Below are positions 61,983-64,000 of a DNA stretch of 64,000 nucleotides, in pieces. The notes beneath the pieces were generated by a model that made no database searches, was not told the DNA's origin, and saw only the letters and a list, made by a program, of their open reading frames with translations. Position 1 is the stretch's first letter; each line of letters starts with the position of its first letter. A program made the translations under genes and the position numbers. The DNA comes from Bacteroidales bacterium (GTDB taxonomy: Bacteria > Bacteroidota > Bacteroidia > Bacteroidales > Bacteroidaceae), in the NCBI GenBank assembly GCA_015060865.1, contig SUXS01000002.1:101882-165881 (forward strand), written 5' to 3'.

Positions 61983-62438
61983 CTAAGCCAAGGAATCGTC
62001 ACTCAGCGCCTCTTTCACATCTGCCGCAGAAGGCAGACAGAAGAGTGATGCCACCAAAGAGGCCAATCCATAATACATGCCCCAGTTCTTCCACGCACCA
62101 TAGTAAAATAATACGCCAAGCAACATCAGGAATACCAGTAACATAATTCGGGCATTGGCAACCCTCACAAACAATCGTCTTCGCCTACTACGTTCAACTT
62201 TGCAGACCTTATGACTGACTATCCACTCATACCCTTTAAAAGAGGCCAATATCCCAATGCCTACCACAAAAAGGACAAGTACCTCAATTACATACATTGC
62301 ACCCGCATCAAGCCCCAACAACAATCCGTCAAGAGGTATCACATTAAACTCAGACAATACAATCAGCAGCACAACCAATAGTAACTGCAATGCATATCTA
62401 AGGCATATTACACGACTAACTTTCTTATACTCTTCCAT
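61983..62438 (-). CDS. Four-TM hypothetical membrane protein
   Basis: 151 aa, several hydrophobic helices; between GT2 and recR. Confidence 0.6.
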   Translation of the reverse strand: MEEYKKVSRVICLRYALQLLLVVLLIVLSEFNVIPLDGLLLGLDAGAMYVIEVLVLFVVGIGILASFKGYEWIVSHKVCKVERSRRRRLFVRVANARIMLLVFLMLLGVLFYYGAWKNWGMYYGLASLVASLFCLPSAADVKEALSDDSLA

Positions 62439-62459
62439 GATTAAACTAAAACTGCAGAA

Positions 62460-63083
62460 TCAATAGGTTTTCCCTGTAAATGGCGTTCGGTTCATAAGCG
62501 AACGCCCCAATGTCACCTCATCAGCATACTCCAATTCGTCACCAACCGAAATTCCTCGGGATAAAACAGACATACTAACCTCCATACCTGCCAACTTACG
62601 ATAAATATAGAAGTTGGTTGTATCGCCCTCCATCGTGGGACTAAGGGCAAAAATCACCTCCTTTACTCCTCCTGTACACACGCGTTCCACCAAGCTGTCA
62701 ATCTCCAAATCACCGGGTCCGATGCCATCCATGGGAGAAATTACTCCACCCAAGACATGATATAGGCCTCGATACAAAGAGGTATTTTCTATAGCTATCA
62801 CATCACGTACCGTCTCAACCACGCACACCATGGAGGCATCGCGTGATGATTGGGAACAGATTTCACAAACCTCACTGTCGGATATATTATGACAGACCTT
62901 ACAATATTTAATATCACGACGCAACAACGCTATCGCATCTGCAAAAGTCTCCACTTCAGGCAAAGGTTGGCGCAACAGATGGAGCACCAGACGTAATGCG
63001 GTTTTCCGTCCTATACCCGGCAATTTGGCAAATTCGCCGACCGCACGTTCCAACAAGACGGATGAATATTGCTGCATCTGCAT
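62460..63083 (-). CDS. recR: Recombination protein RecR
   Basis: 207 aa; [17 protein letters not shown]; CxxC zinc finger [32 protein letters not shown]. Confidence 0.95.
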   Translation of the reverse strand: MQMQQYSSVLLERAVGEFAKLPGIGRKTALRLVLHLLRQPLPEVETFADAIALLRRDIKYCKVCHNISDSEVCEICSQSSRDASMVCVVETVRDVIAIENTSLYRGLYHVLGGVISPMDGIGPGDLEIDSLVERVCTGGVKEVIFALSPTMEGDTTNFYIYRKLAGMEVSMSVLSRGISVGDELEYADEVTLGRSLMNRTPFTGKTY

Positions 63084-63091
63084 CGAGAAAC

Positions 63092-63538
63092 TTAGTCTTC
63101 CAACAACCTCTCCAAGAATGCATTCAGTTCCTCATCCAACCCTTTTAAAAGGCTGTCAGAAACAAGCAATGTATCATCATCCACCAACAGGAGGTCACAT
63201 ATGCTCTCACGTTCATCATCGACAAGAACAAACGAGTAAGGCATCCATACTGCCAAGCGCTCGAGATCACCTTCCACATTGAACTCCTCGATAACTTCCT
63301 TAAGGCAGGCAGCTACATCGTCATAAAAATTCTCAGATGCACAATCACTCCATTCGGGAATAATGACTTTTGCAATCTCCGCATCGTCATCATTGAATAC
63401 CAGCAAGTAACCACTTCCACTATCGGGTTGGAAGAAGAAGTCCGTCGACACCAGCTGATCCTCTTCGCCTGAATAAAGTTCCACTATCTTCTGAAACACT
63501 TCACGAAGGGAAGTTATAGACGATATACAAAGTTCCAT
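63092..63538 (-). CDS. Conserved hypothetical protein
   Basis: Likely start [58 protein letters not shown]. Confidence 0.6.
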   Translation of the reverse strand: MELCISSITSLREVFQKIVELYSGEEDQLVSTDFFFQPDSGSGYLLVFNDDDAEIAKVIIPEWSDCASENFYDDVAACLKEVIEEFNVEGDLERLAVWMPYSFVLVDDERESICDLLLVDDDTLLVSDSLLKGLDEELNAFLERLLED

Positions 63539-63606
63539 AGTATATATTGTTTTATCAAGACAAATATAGAGTTTTTTTTTGAAAGCTCCATACTTTTCCA
63601 CTGCAA

Positions 63607-64000
63607 TTATTCCATTCGATGAAAATATCGGCTTAGCCTATCAGTTTCCGACTGCCGATGAAACAGCACATCCATGTATTCATTCACCAAAGCTGTATCA
63701 CCTACCAAACCGACAACATCACCCTGCCGATTTCTCTTCACAGCCAGTTCCTCAGCCTTAACAATTTGCGCCACAGCCTCTTCCATGTTATCAGTCATTT
63801 CATAATAGAGAGCCATATTAAAAGCAGCCATAAAGCGACGCCCCTGCCACTTGCTGTCAGCCAAAGAGCGCCATTGCATAGCAGCCTGTTCCCAATTGCT
63901 TTCCGTCACGTATACCCTAGCCTCACGCATAGGATAACTGAGCATATCCGAGAAATAGACCCGTTCGCGCTCCCTCCATGTCGGAGCAAACGATTCTACA
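63607..64000 (-). CDS. DUF6340-like lipoprotein (5' part off window)
   Basis: Reverse-strand reading frame stays open to window edge: VESFAPTWRERERVYFSDMLSYPMREARVYVTESNWEQAAMQWRSLADSK. Confidence 0.65.
   Translation of the reverse strand, partial: VESFAPTWRERERVYFSDMLSYPMREARVYVTESNWEQAAMQWRSLADSKWQGRRFMAAFNMALYYEMTDNMEEAVAQIVKAEELAVKRNRQGDVVGLVGDTALVNEYMDVLFHRQSETDRLSRYFHRME

Overview
Bacteroidales-type chromosomal window (probably Prevotella/Bacteroides-like, judging from protein families, TTTG-N20-TAnnTTTG promoters and T9SS-like C-termini). The backbone is carbohydrate and host-glycan use (GH128-like, GH2, Ser-type sulfatase, a 1.6-kaa SGNH+SGNH+sialidase fusion, orphan SusD, GH31 + MFS + DUF5107/TPR) plus housekeeping genes (NCS2 permease + Tsx-like porin, PASTA protein, RluA, Ddl, truncated-GATase GuaA, GAPDH, RecR, two tRNA-Asp). 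The accessory core is 42.2-56.6 kb: an ECF sigma/anti-sigma-like pair, two paralogous secreted proteins, then five TlpA-like CGPC thioredoxin proteins. Most of these sit behind near-identical reiterated leader cassettes (about 90-190 bp: GC-rich repeat + promoter-like/UTR + lipoprotein signal peptide). One cassette has been captured by a Bro-N/DinD-like gene, and one GC-rich half-cassette precedes a RhuM gene. The window is also rich in non-coding repeats: two kinds of 4x22-bp palindromic arrays, heptanucleotide tandem repeats at four loci (one in frame inside a CDS), two MITE-like inverted-repeat elements, and tandemly duplicated promoter-like modules upstream of guaA. No rRNA or CRISPR was found. 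All calls come from reading the sequence and ORF track; no database search was run.
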